A DNA stretch of 64,000 nucleotides from Steinernema hermaphroditum (lineage: Eukaryota; Nematoda; Chromadorea; Rhabditida; Steinernematidae): the NCBI GenBank assembly GCA_030435675.1, contig CM059621.1, positions 124,001 to 188,000 on the forward strand, read 5' to 3'. The position numbers and the translations under genes are program-made. The notes beneath the pieces were generated by a model. That model searched no databases. It was not told the DNA's origin and saw only the letters and a program-made list of their open reading frames with translations. Shown here one piece after another: positions 34,593 through 43,549 of the stretch (within the stretch, counting starts at the first letter, position 1; each line of letters begins with the position of its first letter).

Positions 34593-37500
34593 ATGTCAGA
34601 CCCGAAGCGATGGACACTTCTCGCGCTGCTTGATGAGCAGTTTTTAGCTAATATCAAGGTAAGCTGCGTGTATGGAGACTCTGTTATGTAGCCAAAATAA
34701 TCTTATATAACCTAATGGCTTTTAGTGGACGTGAAGGTTGCTTAGGTAGCAACCAGGATTGTGCGGAAGTAATCCGGAAGAAACGGCTCGAGGCGGGTTC
34801 GAATCCCCCCCGAGACCAAACATTTTTACCGTCGGTTTAAGACAGCCATTTTATTAACATAGTTTTTCTTTTGGACACACGCATTGTTCCGCACAACCCT
34901 GGTAGCAACCGTAAATAGGAAATTTGAAATCCTTCTGAGTAATGTTTATGGAATGCATGATGCTATTATGAAACGTTGGAGCACAAAGGGGTACAATAAT
35001 TTGTTTTTAGTCCATTTTTTAAAATACTTGCTATTTATCTATTAGGTTGATGCATAATGAATGAGCCTTTTTGAAAGTAGATATTTATTACCAAAAAGGC
35101 ACACAATCTAATCAAGGTATTCGCCGTTAGCATCAACAACTTCAGCCCACTTTATGGCCCGCATTCGGATTCCTCGTTCGTAGAGTAACCGAGGTTTAAA
35201 ATCGAAAAATGGTTTTGGTCTAATTTTCGACCTCTTCACCATATTCTCAGTGGCTTTCTCTGATATCTTCATTTACGGACGCGTACAGATGACAGTAAGA
35301 TAGAGCTAAGAGAGCTCTACACGATCAGCAAACAGGAGACTCTCAGCTCAAAATGGAGAGCCTTTGTGGAGGTGAACTTGGAAATACAGGGCCTCGGAGA
35401 GTCGTATTTTTTAGGAATACAAGGGCCATTTTTTCTACATTTGGCCTCTTTTTCCTTAAAGTAGGAATGAGCTCGTGAAGTCACTATGTGGGCATGATAG
35501 CTGAGAGCGATGGCTATCAGCTGCATGTCCCCGTTCCCTATTATAGTACTTAACCATTTGGAAACATTGGAGTTGATGGAACATGGTGATCCGAAACGGC
35601 CATCTTTTTGAGTTAGCCCATGCTGTGATATATGACGACCACAGCGGTAGGTGCATTCAATAGGCAAGAACCAAGGATGTACGTGGTAGAAGGCATTCAC
35701 CGTACATCACACAAATGCTACCATAGAAAGTCCATACATCAACTCGCATTTCGCCATTTCGAGGTGCCAAAAAATGATCATAAAAATAAAATAGACCTCC
35801 AACATCAAGAGGAATGTAACGGACAAGCCGCCAATAATGGTGTAGGGTGAAAGTCAGATGTACTCAAGAACGCACCAATCAATTATGCCCCATGAGTAAA
35901 TATTGTAAAAATAAATTGTGTTTACCAAGGGGCTCATTCTCAATGCATCAACCCAATATTAAGGGGAGAGTAGCTAAAGTAATGCAGGCGAAGTAGAGTT
36001 GAAATTCACTTCCTTTGCTTTGCTGGGTCTAGTGGGAGAATTTTCCAAGTCTGATTATTTTGCCCCACACAAAGATTTATGATGTTGTGTGTTTGCTCGG
36101 ACCTGCACAAAGTAATCCATGACAGATAGCAAAAATTTAGTGCCATCTCCACAGTCATACATTTAGTCGCATTTCCGTAAACAAGGGCTTCTTTATGGCT
36201 ATGGTAGGAAAAAATTTACAGCAAACATTTTTTATGTTTTATGGCCTCAGCAGAACGTCAACATAAGGTTTCAACATGAAAATGAATAAGAATACTGCGC
36301 GAATACGACAACTTATGGCAGATAACTTTCGGTGCGTATATGGTGCTGTCTGTATCTTTGGTCTTTTCTGATTAAACCATAATGGGGTCCTTTGTTCAAT
36401 GATTTCTCTTCCAGGAAGAATGCTTAATTGAAAAATCCGGTCGTTGAACATTTAGTGTTGATGTTATTTCGTTATTTTGGAAAGGCGAAAAGCGAAAACA
36501 AACAAGATCGAAAAGCATATGCATGTCTAATTAGGACAGAGCATACACCGATGTGACAAATCTGAGATTTCGGCGACCCCTCGATTGAAGGGTAAACGGA
36601 AAAAGAATAAAAGCACAATGAGGAAAGAGGAAAAATTTTCGGATTCCGACCGGCTTCGAACATGTGACCTTCCGCGCGGAAAACGTTGTATTTTACGAGA
36701 CCGAATTTGTTGATTGAATGAGATTCCCGCGTGAGAGGTCAGAGGTTCGAGTCCGGTCGAATGCCAGAAATTTTTCTTCGCCTTAGGTGCACCCTTTAAA
36801 AACAGTCCCCGCAGTTTTTTCGAGATTACAGTGTAAAGCAGGTTCGTCGCTGTCTTATATCAAATATTTCACCATTAGGCTCGAATGCATTATTGTTTTA
36901 TTTGTATTTCTCTATTTTAGTTCGCCATCGTCTTTGGCAACTTCGGCGGCGAAGCGCTGGTCGCGACGCGCGACGATGACATCTATGCAATCGGGGGCCC
37001 ATCTGGGTCAATTATCTGTTAGTTAACTCAATTTCCATTTTAATCACAATGCATCCTTTCAGCGCCAAAGCAACCGAACAAACTCTTCGAACCGATCCGC
37101 GTGGAAGAGATATGCAAGAAAGAGATCGTTTCCGTTTGCGTCGGCCAGAGTCCACACGTACTTGCACTGTCCGCTCGGGGTCAGATCTTCGCCTGGGGCA
37201 CGAACACATACGGCCAAGTGGGCACGAACGTCGAGTGCGCAGCCGTGCCGTCGCCGACGCTTGTCGTCGCCTTGGGTAGCCAGAAAGTCGTGCAAATCGC
37301 CTGTGGGAACTTTCACTCGGTGGCGCTGACCGACAAAGGCGAAGTGTTCGCTTGGGGTCTCAACAATTCGGGTCAATTAGGCGTCGGCAGCACGATCAAT
37401 CATGGAATTCCGAAAAAAGTCGAGGGACAACTTCGTAAGTGGCCTTCTAAAGGAGGAGGAGATGACGAGACGAAACGACATTTCAGACAATCGATTCGTT

Positions 37501-40310
37501 AAGTTCGTTTCCTGCGGTCAGAAGTCGACGCTCGCGTTGACGGAGTGCGGTGAGGTAAGTGCACAAAGTGCAAAGGACGTCCATATGGAATGCATAGAAA
37601 AAGGAGACGAGGAAATTGGAGACGGATATAAGCAAATATGAGAGGGGATCATTGGGTGATGGAAACGGGATTAGGGCTGAGCCATATGTCAAAGTGGAAA
37701 GACACAATATCTGCAAATTTCCTGATGGAGATCAGTTGCAGGATGATTTATGTGTCTGTGGGAAGGGGTTGCCATCATAAATACATGAAACGTCTATTAC
37801 TTTCATTGCCTACTAGCAGCCGCAAAAGACCACCATTTTTTATACTTTTTAATTATGTAGCCCGGATCTTAATCTTACTGTCCTGTAGGGATGCACCGGA
37901 ACGGAAACCGGAATGAACCGGAATCAGTCAGAAGGTCCGGGGTTCGAATCCACCCGCGAGCAAACTTTTTTATATACTTTTTCTACACATTTTTCCTCAT
38001 ATTTAAATTTTGCTTACGTAGAATCAGACAATTAAACAGCTTCCAGAATGTTATGTCAAGGAAATACGAAAATAAAAAAGTTTGGCCTGCGGGCGGATTC
38101 GAACCTCGGACCTTCTGACTGATTCCGGGTCGTTCCGATTTTCATTCCGGTGCATCCCTACTGCCCTGGCATTCAGAATCATGATGCATGGATCAAAGGA
38201 CGCTGCCATTTCATCATTGAATAAAAGATATCTAGGGATATGAACCCTGTTTCAATTACATGCTAGGTATCAGGTATTACAAGTTACATTTCGGCGTCAC
38301 TAGCTACGTGCATGAGCTACTTCTTCTCAACCACCTAATTCTCGCTATTACGCACAGGTTGTGGATGTCAGGACAATCCAAAAAGGTGGATCGTGAAGTA
38401 AAACGTTTGTGCTCGACTGTAGACCTCTACTTCGGAATTACTAAAGTCTCTTTCGTATAAACTATGTAGAGATTCTAATAACGATGATTTCGATAACAAC
38501 AGTTCCAAGATTCGCTACCCATTTTTGGAACCAACAATTCCTAGTCATATGGCTGGGCATTACCCGGTTTTCTTATTACCATTACTCCGTTTATGGGATC
38601 GCCTCTTTCATTTAACCATGACCATAAAAGTAGGAAGAAATTTCTATCAAGAATATCTGAAAAGGTCCAAGGAGGTCAACAGTTTCGAGATCATTCAGGC
38701 ACACCCGCGTTCTCGCTGTTCCCATTGATTCACTTCCTATTTTTAGAAATAACGATTCTTAGTCATATGGCTATGCACCGCTTTTCTCATTGCCAATTTC
38801 GTCCCGTTCATTGCATGACTTCTTTAGTTTAACCCAGACCATAAAAGTAGGAAGAAATTTCAATGAAGTATATAGCTGAGATTGGACCAAAAGGAATGTC
38901 GCTCGCTCTGAGGTTGCACAATGAGGATGGTTTACCCGCACTCCGCCGGTTATATCTTGAGTGAAACTCATTCTTAAAAGGCAATTCCCTATTCTGCTTC
39001 ATCGGAATTTTCTCATTTCCTCTTTAATTAAACCGTCACCACCAGCCTCATCCTTTAGGTCTACGCGTGGGGCTTCAACGACTGCGGACAGCTCGGCTGC
39101 GGCAACTTCTCCAACCAGCACTCGCCGATCCTGGTGCGGAATCTGCACAACGTCGTCGTCACGCACATCGCCTCCGGCTACGCGCACTCGCTGGCCCTCA
39201 GCGACGACGGGCAATTATTTGCGTGGGGCTCGAATAGCTGTTGCCAATTAGGCGAGAACCTCTCGCGCAGCAATCAACCTCTCCCAGTGCCAGTGGACCA
39301 GCGGCGCATGGACCGGTTCGTGACGGGCGCCACTTGAGAGGGCCACTAATGGTAGCTGTGTTTCAGGATAATCGAAGTTGCCGCTATCCACGCTTGCAAC
39401 ATTACCGTAGCCATGAACCACGAAGAAAAGGTGCTTATCCTTTTATTACCCCTTCTAGTTCAATTTTTAGGTATTCATGTGGGGACAGGTCAAAGGTCAC
39501 ACCACTGATATACCGATCGAAACGAGATTCCCCTCCTGTGACGATGTTTTCGCTTGCTTTGCCAATCCGGCATCTTGTAAACTCATCGAATTCGGTGAGA
39601 CCACAAAGAAGACGAAGTAAATAGTGAACAAGTTTAGAGAAACCAAAGGAAAAGAGTGGCGTCGGTGAGGCAATACGAGGGTCGTTCGACGATCCCGACA
39701 CTGCTGACCTCAAGATCGTCGTCGAGGGCAAGCCTATCTACGCGCACAAATCCTTTCTACGAATGCGATCTCAGTATTTCCGATCCAGATTCGGGGAACA
39801 CTGGACGGAGTCTACGGAAAAGTGAGTTGACAGTGGTTCTACCGACTGCATAAAAGTGACATCTTAAACCGTTCACCTTTCAGCGAAATCTCAATCAACG
39901 AGTACACCTACACTGCCTACCGTACCTTCCTTCGTTGGCTCTACACCGACGAGCTCGACTGTGGTCTAGATCTCCACTTACTACTCGACATCCTCGAACT
40001 CGCGAACTGCTACTGCGAGTCGCAACTCCAACACATTTGCTCGGAAATTTTAAAACGACATATCACCGTTTCCACCGCGGCCACCCTCTACGCCGCCGCG
40101 GTCAAATATGAACTGCTCTCATTGGAACAGTTTGTTTTCAAATTGTAGGTGAAATACTTTATACAAAAAGGCACTAACATGCGATCTTGTAGCTGCCTGA
40201 ATCACATGACTGCCGTTACGCAAACGTTCGCTTCAGCTAAGGACCTTCCAGACAGCATTTTCAAACGCTTTATTGTTGAGGCTTCTAATCATGGAGCTTT
40301 TAAGAATTGA
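34593..40310 (+). CDS. RCC1 repeat and BTB domain protein (RCBTB1/RCBTB2 type)
   Basis: Ten exons, 34593-34658, 36921-37017, 37063-37434, 37487-37554, 39059-39315, 39367-39430, 39471-39594, 39638-39821, 39884-40144 and 40193-40310, join in phase to 536 residues, close to human RCBTB1/2. Residues 35-340 form RCC1 beta-propeller blades, each with an A/Y-W-G signature (FAWGTNTYGQVG, FAWGLNNSGQLG, YAWGFNDCGQLG, FAWGSNSCCQLG, FMWGQVKG). A BTB domain follows at about 366-470 (DDPDTADLKIVVEGKPIYAHKSF), then a BACK-like end (LNHMTAVTQTF; FKRFIVEASNHGAFKN, stop). Family members are thought to be adaptors for CUL3 ubiquitin ligases. Exon 2 uses a GTTAGT donor. Introns 1 (2.26 kb) and 4 (1.5 kb) hold transposon remnants. 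AATAAA at 40320-40325 implies a very short 3' UTR. Confidence 0.93.
34745..34910. mobile_element. Inverted-repeat element with tRNA-like core (RCBTB intron 1)
   Basis: The ends read GGTAGCAACCAGGATTGTGC and, inverted, GCACAACCCTGGTAGCAACC, about 18 of 22 positions matching over the longer arms. Between them lies CGGGTTCGAATCCC, a perfect B-box/T-arm hairpin. There is no coding capacity. The ends differ from the hAT-like family at 37886. Confidence 0.6.
35042..35215 (-). mobile_element. Mariner-type transposase 3' end remnant
   Basis: The terminal sequence TTAGGTTGATGCATAATGAA, preceded by TA, is of mariner type (compare TTAGGTTGGTGCAAAAGT ends). Just inside, the minus strand encodes the last about 28 residues of a mariner transposase (LLYERGIRMRAIKW followed by AEVVDANGEYLD) with the stop at 35108-35110. 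Similarity ends near 35210, so only the 3' end of the element survives. It lies antisense in RCBTB intron 1. Confidence 0.7.
35317..35860 (-). pseudogene. Degraded membrane-protein-like fragment (low confidence)
   Basis: On the minus strand, near 35840-35710, a hydrophobic stretch (GGLSVTFLLMLEVYFIFMI) is followed after an in-frame stop by an open frame of 127 codons down to 35317 (segments MQLIAIALSYHAH and SRAHSYFKEKEAKCRK). The arrangement of a helix, a loop and a basic cytoplasmic-like stretch recalls a decayed nematode 7TM receptor, but no family motif is secure. It sits in RCBTB intron 1. Confidence 0.2.
36631..36776. mobile_element. Fold-back element with T-arm-like arms (RCBTB intron 1)
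   Basis: The arms at 36631-36680 and 36727-36776 are inverted copies: AAAAATTTTCGGATTCCGACCGG with TTCGAACATGTGACC on the left, against the reverse complement of GGTCAGAGGTTCGAGTCCGGTCGAATGCC on the right. Both arms contain a GGTTCGA-like B box. The spacer is about 46 bases and non-coding. Confidence 0.6.
37886..38160. mobile_element. hAT-like MITE with tRNA-like core, copy 2, with target duplication
   Basis: This 275-base element has inverted ends TAGGGATGCACCGGAACGGA and TTCCGGTGCATCCCTA, typical of hAT-superfamily miniature elements. It is flanked by CTGTCCTG (37878-37885) and CTGCCCTG (38161-38168), an 8-base target duplication with one mismatch. Each arm includes AGTCAGAAGGTCCG followed by GGGTTCGAATCCACC (right arm diverged). 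There is no transposase. It lies in RCBTB intron 4. Confidence 0.8.
38520..38870 (+). repeat. Tandem duplicate in RCBTB intron 4
   Basis: The segments 38520-38655 and 38741-38868 share, in order, ATTCCTAGTCATATGGCT / ATTCTTAGTCATATGGCT, CTTTCATTTAACCATGACC / CTTTAGTTTAACCCAGACC and ATAAAAGTAGGAAGAAATTT. Non-coding. Confidence 0.6.
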
Positions 40311-40325
40311 GAAGGATTTAATAAA

Positions 40326-40659
40326 CACAATAATCTGTTGTAAAATGGTAAAAAGCAAAATACAGTTCAGTGGGACGTGGATAGGCATATGAAAAGGCTT
40401 TTCTACTATGTTTTCAATCAGGCGGAGGAGCGGTTCTTGGCAAGACGTTGGAGCTAGTAGCTCCGAGCTACCATCCACCCCAATTGCCACCGACAAAAAC
40501 GAAAAGCGATTAAAAATTACCCGGAAATGACGGGAAGCCTTCAAGAGGGATCCTCCTATTTCGTTAAAAAGAGGTTTCCACCGGAACTTTTCAACGTTTC
40601 CAACGAAAAAGGGGTTTACCAAAGAGACATCAGAACTAAGGCAAACCTGGTGTTCCATG
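40326..40659. other. Intergenic downstream of RCBTB
   Basis: No gene. The 150-codon minus-strand frame here runs antisense through the RCBTB 3' exon and into repeat sequence; it has no recognised features. Confidence 0.45.
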
Positions 40660-40745
40660 CCTTCTGGGAGCCAGTGCGCAACCAATGACGGCTAAGAACG
40701 ACCGCTCTCTAAACTCATTTCTGAGAAAGCGAGTGGACTACCGGA
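40660..40745. repeat. Dispersed repeat module, second copy
   Basis: The words TTCTGGGAGCC, GTGCGCAACCAATGACGGC and AAGAACGACCGCTC correspond to the modules near 30780, 55021 and 62170. Directly beyond lies a hAT-like MITE copy that may have inserted into it. Confidence 0.55.
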
Positions 40746-40851
40746 ATCAGTCAGAAGGTCCGGGGTTCGAATCCACCCGCGAGCAAAACTTTTTCCCCGG
40801 ACCTTCAGACTGATTCCGATTCGTTCCGGTTTGCGTTCCGGTGCATCCTTA
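40738..40851. mobile_element. hAT-like MITE, copy 3, truncated
   Basis: Contains ACCGGAATCAGTCAGAAGG, the GGGGTTCGAATCCACCCGCG core, and the right end CCGGTTTGCGTTCCGGTGCATCC. The core and right end match the copy at 37886-38160 almost exactly, but the left terminal TAGGGATGCACCGG is missing and the long spacer is deleted. Confidence 0.7.
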
Positions 40852-41160
40852 ATTGATACGCACATTGTTCCATTGCTAACGCACATTGCTAAAACTGTGC
40901 AAATAGTGCACATTAAGTAGTGTCGATATCGTCTCGTCTCGCCTTGGAAACAGTCAATCGAGTCTTTCTTGTGCTGCTTCTATTTGGTCGCTTCTCATGG
41001 AAAATTTCTGGATGGCTATAGAATAATGGTTACAGAACTTAACCACACAGATGGCCGTTAATGTAAAAATCGGGCTTTGAATTCGCAAGTAGAAAATTTC
41101 CAGGTTTTTAAGTGATTAGCAAATTTATCATATAGGTACTTACTTAATCATGCCGACATG

Positions 41161-42069
41161 CTACTCAGGATAGTTATAGAAATGTCTCAGATGGAAGTTA
41201 CTGGCTATCTCAATACCAGCCCGGAGGATCCACTCATTCGAAACTTGCCACTCGATGCATAGCGCCTTTCGTGAGATCCTTTTTCCCGTAACCAAATCGT
41301 GATCACAAAGCAAACGCTTGAATTCGAAACTTATCTTCCCGTTAAGACTCAAGAAGCATGTCGGGTCTTCAATATTCTTCTTGATCACCTTCTTTACAAA
41401 ATCGTACTTGAAAGGAATGCCGTTCGTGTTCGTAGTTTGCAAAGTGATGTTTTCTGAGCCGAGAACGAGCTCTTCCAACTGGGGAAGAAACGATTCTGGC
41501 CAGGCCCCGTCAAGGGTGATCCGCTTCAAACTCTTCTGCCTTAGAAGGAAGTCTTCGCTTTCTTGACCTATGTGATTAATACTAATTTCTTCAAAGGTCG
41601 AATTGCAAAAACTCTCCAGTATCGGGGCTTCTTCTTCGGATAAGCGTATATCAAGAGTGGATTTAGTAGTCACAAAACCAGGCAATTTCCGAACATCGTT
41701 CAAGACATCATCCGATTGCACATCACCACTATCTCCAGCCAAGTATGCGAAAATGATGGACCCCGGCATATCGCGTATGTCCATTCGTTGTATACGGTAA
41801 TTGCGCCAATTCGGTCCCGTCAGATCCTCAAACTTCAAGACACCAGGCAGAGCGATCGGTGATCTTTCGGCAGTGACGAAGCGGTACATCCACTTATCGC
41901 AATTGGTTCTTTTAGTGAGAAAAAATCGCAGTTCTATACGATGGTTCAATTGGCGGCTTCGAGCGTCGTTCCATCGGAAGGTCTTCAGTTCCAAAAGAGG
42001 GTCAGAGTTTTCGAGAATGTGGAAAACGTAGAGGACCTGGTCACAAAACACAGAAGGCACGGTGTCCAT
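41161..42069 (-). CDS. F-box-like nematode family protein, single exon
   Basis: A 302-residue intronless ORF starts with MDTVPSVFCDQVLYVF. A short MD-x-VP-x-x-F-x-x-x-V start of this kind is, as I recall, the hallmark of a large nematode-specific family of F-box-like proteins that recruit substrates to SCF ubiquitin ligases. The middle is leucine-rich without a clear repeat (KSLKRITLDGAWPESFLPQL). The C-terminus ends IASNFHLRHFYNYPE. The frame is intact. The start at 42069 is 150 bases from the downstream end of the next minus-strand gene. The product is otherwise unrecognised and could be a diverged member or an unrelated protein. Function in ubiquitination is an inference. Confidence 0.6.
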   Translation of the reverse strand: MDTVPSVFCDQVLYVFHILENSDPLLELKTFRWNDARSRQLNHRIELRFFLTKRTNCDKWMYRFVTAERSPIALPGVLKFEDLTGPNWRNYRIQRMDIRDMPGSIIFAYLAGDSGDVQSDDVLNDVRKLPGFVTTKSTLDIRLSEEEAPILESFCNSTFEEISINHIGQESEDFLLRQKSLKRITLDGAWPESFLPQLEELVLGSENITLQTTNTNGIPFKYDFVKKVIKKNIEDPTCFLSLNGKISFEFKRLLCDHDLVTGKRISRKALCIEWQVSNEWILRAGIEIASNFHLRHFYNYPE

Positions 42070-42222
42070 GGAGGCAATGAGACAGAATGAGATGTAAGAA
42101 TGGCTTTATGGGTATCGTGGCAATGATAAAAGCATCGCTTTTTGTGATTAGACAAGATTGGACACGAGATGTGGACATTATGACATCAAATATCGGAGAG
42201 TTTACCGTTCTATGATGCTTAC

Positions 42223-42592
42223 CAATGAGCCAAAGATGAGCGAACTGTATGTTTGCTACAAGAGCGGATAAGGATCCATATTTTTACGCCCATTTCAAGC
42301 GCTTTAAAAAGGAACTTACACAAAACGCCCACAAAAGCTGCTATGTAGAGCGTAGCCGTCTTTCCAGTTCCAAACGGGTATCTGCAGCAGCTTGGAATAT
42401 CGCCCGTCTCTGAGTACCACGTGCAGCAGTAGATGTGATCGTCGGCGTCAATCGGGCCAGGACAGTAGGGAAGATGGCCTGCAACATCAGATCTCATCGA
42501 AAGCAAAGTGAAAAAGTCCCATTACCTCCTCCCCCAGGACACCAGTAGATCGTGCGCCCTTGAAGAACATCTCTCGGATCTCGGGAATTCAT
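42223..42592 (-). CDS. Shisa-like cysteine-rich membrane protein, 3' end unresolved
   Basis: Exon 1 (42592-42526) begins at ATG 42592. Exon 2 (42478-42320) encodes HLPYCPGPIDADDHIYCCTW, then SCCRYPFG, then a hydrophobic segment (TATLYIAAFVGVL). Exon 3 (42255-42223) appears to continue the membrane segment. Phases join correctly. The WCPG...CPGPxD...YCC...SCCxxP cysteine pattern followed by one transmembrane helix is that of Shisa-type/CX-rich small membrane proteins. After the exon 3 GTAAGC donor I could not find a supported acceptor, so the C-terminus is missing; an unspliced read-through would run into the F-box-like gene. The function is unknown for this nematode form. Confidence 0.55.
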
Positions 42593-43535
42593 TTTCAGCA
42601 CAAGAGGTCAGGCACGTCGACTAATGAGCACAATGGGAAAGAAACGACGCCGTCCGAGTCCGGCGGAGAACTGATTCATCCTCTAACTTTTGGAAACAAA
42701 GCGCCGCCGATGCCGAATACATTATTCAGACGAGCAAACGGTGAGTCGTTCGATACGATCTAGGCTCGGGAAAGGAGTGAATGAAAAGTGGCTAATTGGA
42801 AAAGGGCGCCAACCGCCATGATTGTTTTTGAATGGAAGTGGAACTTCAGAGATGAATTGTCACTCGAAACAGCTCTGATTCTTGCCATCACGGCTTCACT
42901 CGTCTGCATAGACTTTACAGAACACTGTACATAGACAGCTCGTTATTCCGGTGGCTCCTACCACGATCTGCCTGTATGAAGAAAACTGCTTTGCAGTGCT
43001 TTTCGAAAATGGAGGGCTCCATTTGTCGGAAGCTCGGTTTCTACGTATTTGGAAAGCAGCATTTTTCGTGAAATTTATTTGGCTTTCAGCTTTTTTGTTT
43101 TTAACATTCATACAGAACTGCAGCACATGCTCAGAACTCAAGCGCCACGCGGATACGGAACCCATTTTCATAATTTTAGCAGTGTAAACTCAATGATTCC
43201 ACCCACGTTACTTATGGAACAGCGCTGATTTGTCTAATTTCCGTTGTTTCCAGTCCATTTAGCTGCCAACAATCGCATTGGTTTCAATGAGATGCATGGC
43301 TTTTTAAAATCAATCAGTTTATAACTGGAATACGATATTCATTCAGCATGTTATTTTCAGAATTTCACTTTAGAGCGAGGTTTTCATTTATATCTAACTC
43401 TAACTGCAGTTAACCGAATTGCTTGGGTGAAGCGATCCCCAAACATCAGGAACTGCTGCTTTCCCTTATCATCGCGAGCTCTCTGTCGTGTTTTCTGTTT
43501 ATGCTGCGTTTCTATCAATGTTGATTTCTTTGCAG
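42593..43535. other. Intergenic between divergent genes
   Basis: This should hold the promoters of the Shisa-like gene and of SNRNP40. Short ORFs on both strands at 42896-43187 overlap one another and have no motif. Confidence 0.45.
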
Positions 43536-43549
43536 ATCTTCCAGGAACT
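43523..43549 (+). promoter_or_regulatory. Probable trans-splice acceptor of SNRNP40
   Basis: GATTTCTTTGCAG ends at 43535, leaving a 14-base leader before ATG 43550. No donor is seen upstream, so spliced-leader addition is the simplest reading. Confidence 0.5.

Noticed and set aside
34733..34820. Candidate tRNA ending in CGGGTTCGAATCCCCCC
   Set aside because: Only the T-arm folds; upstream sequence lacks a D-arm and anticodon arm.
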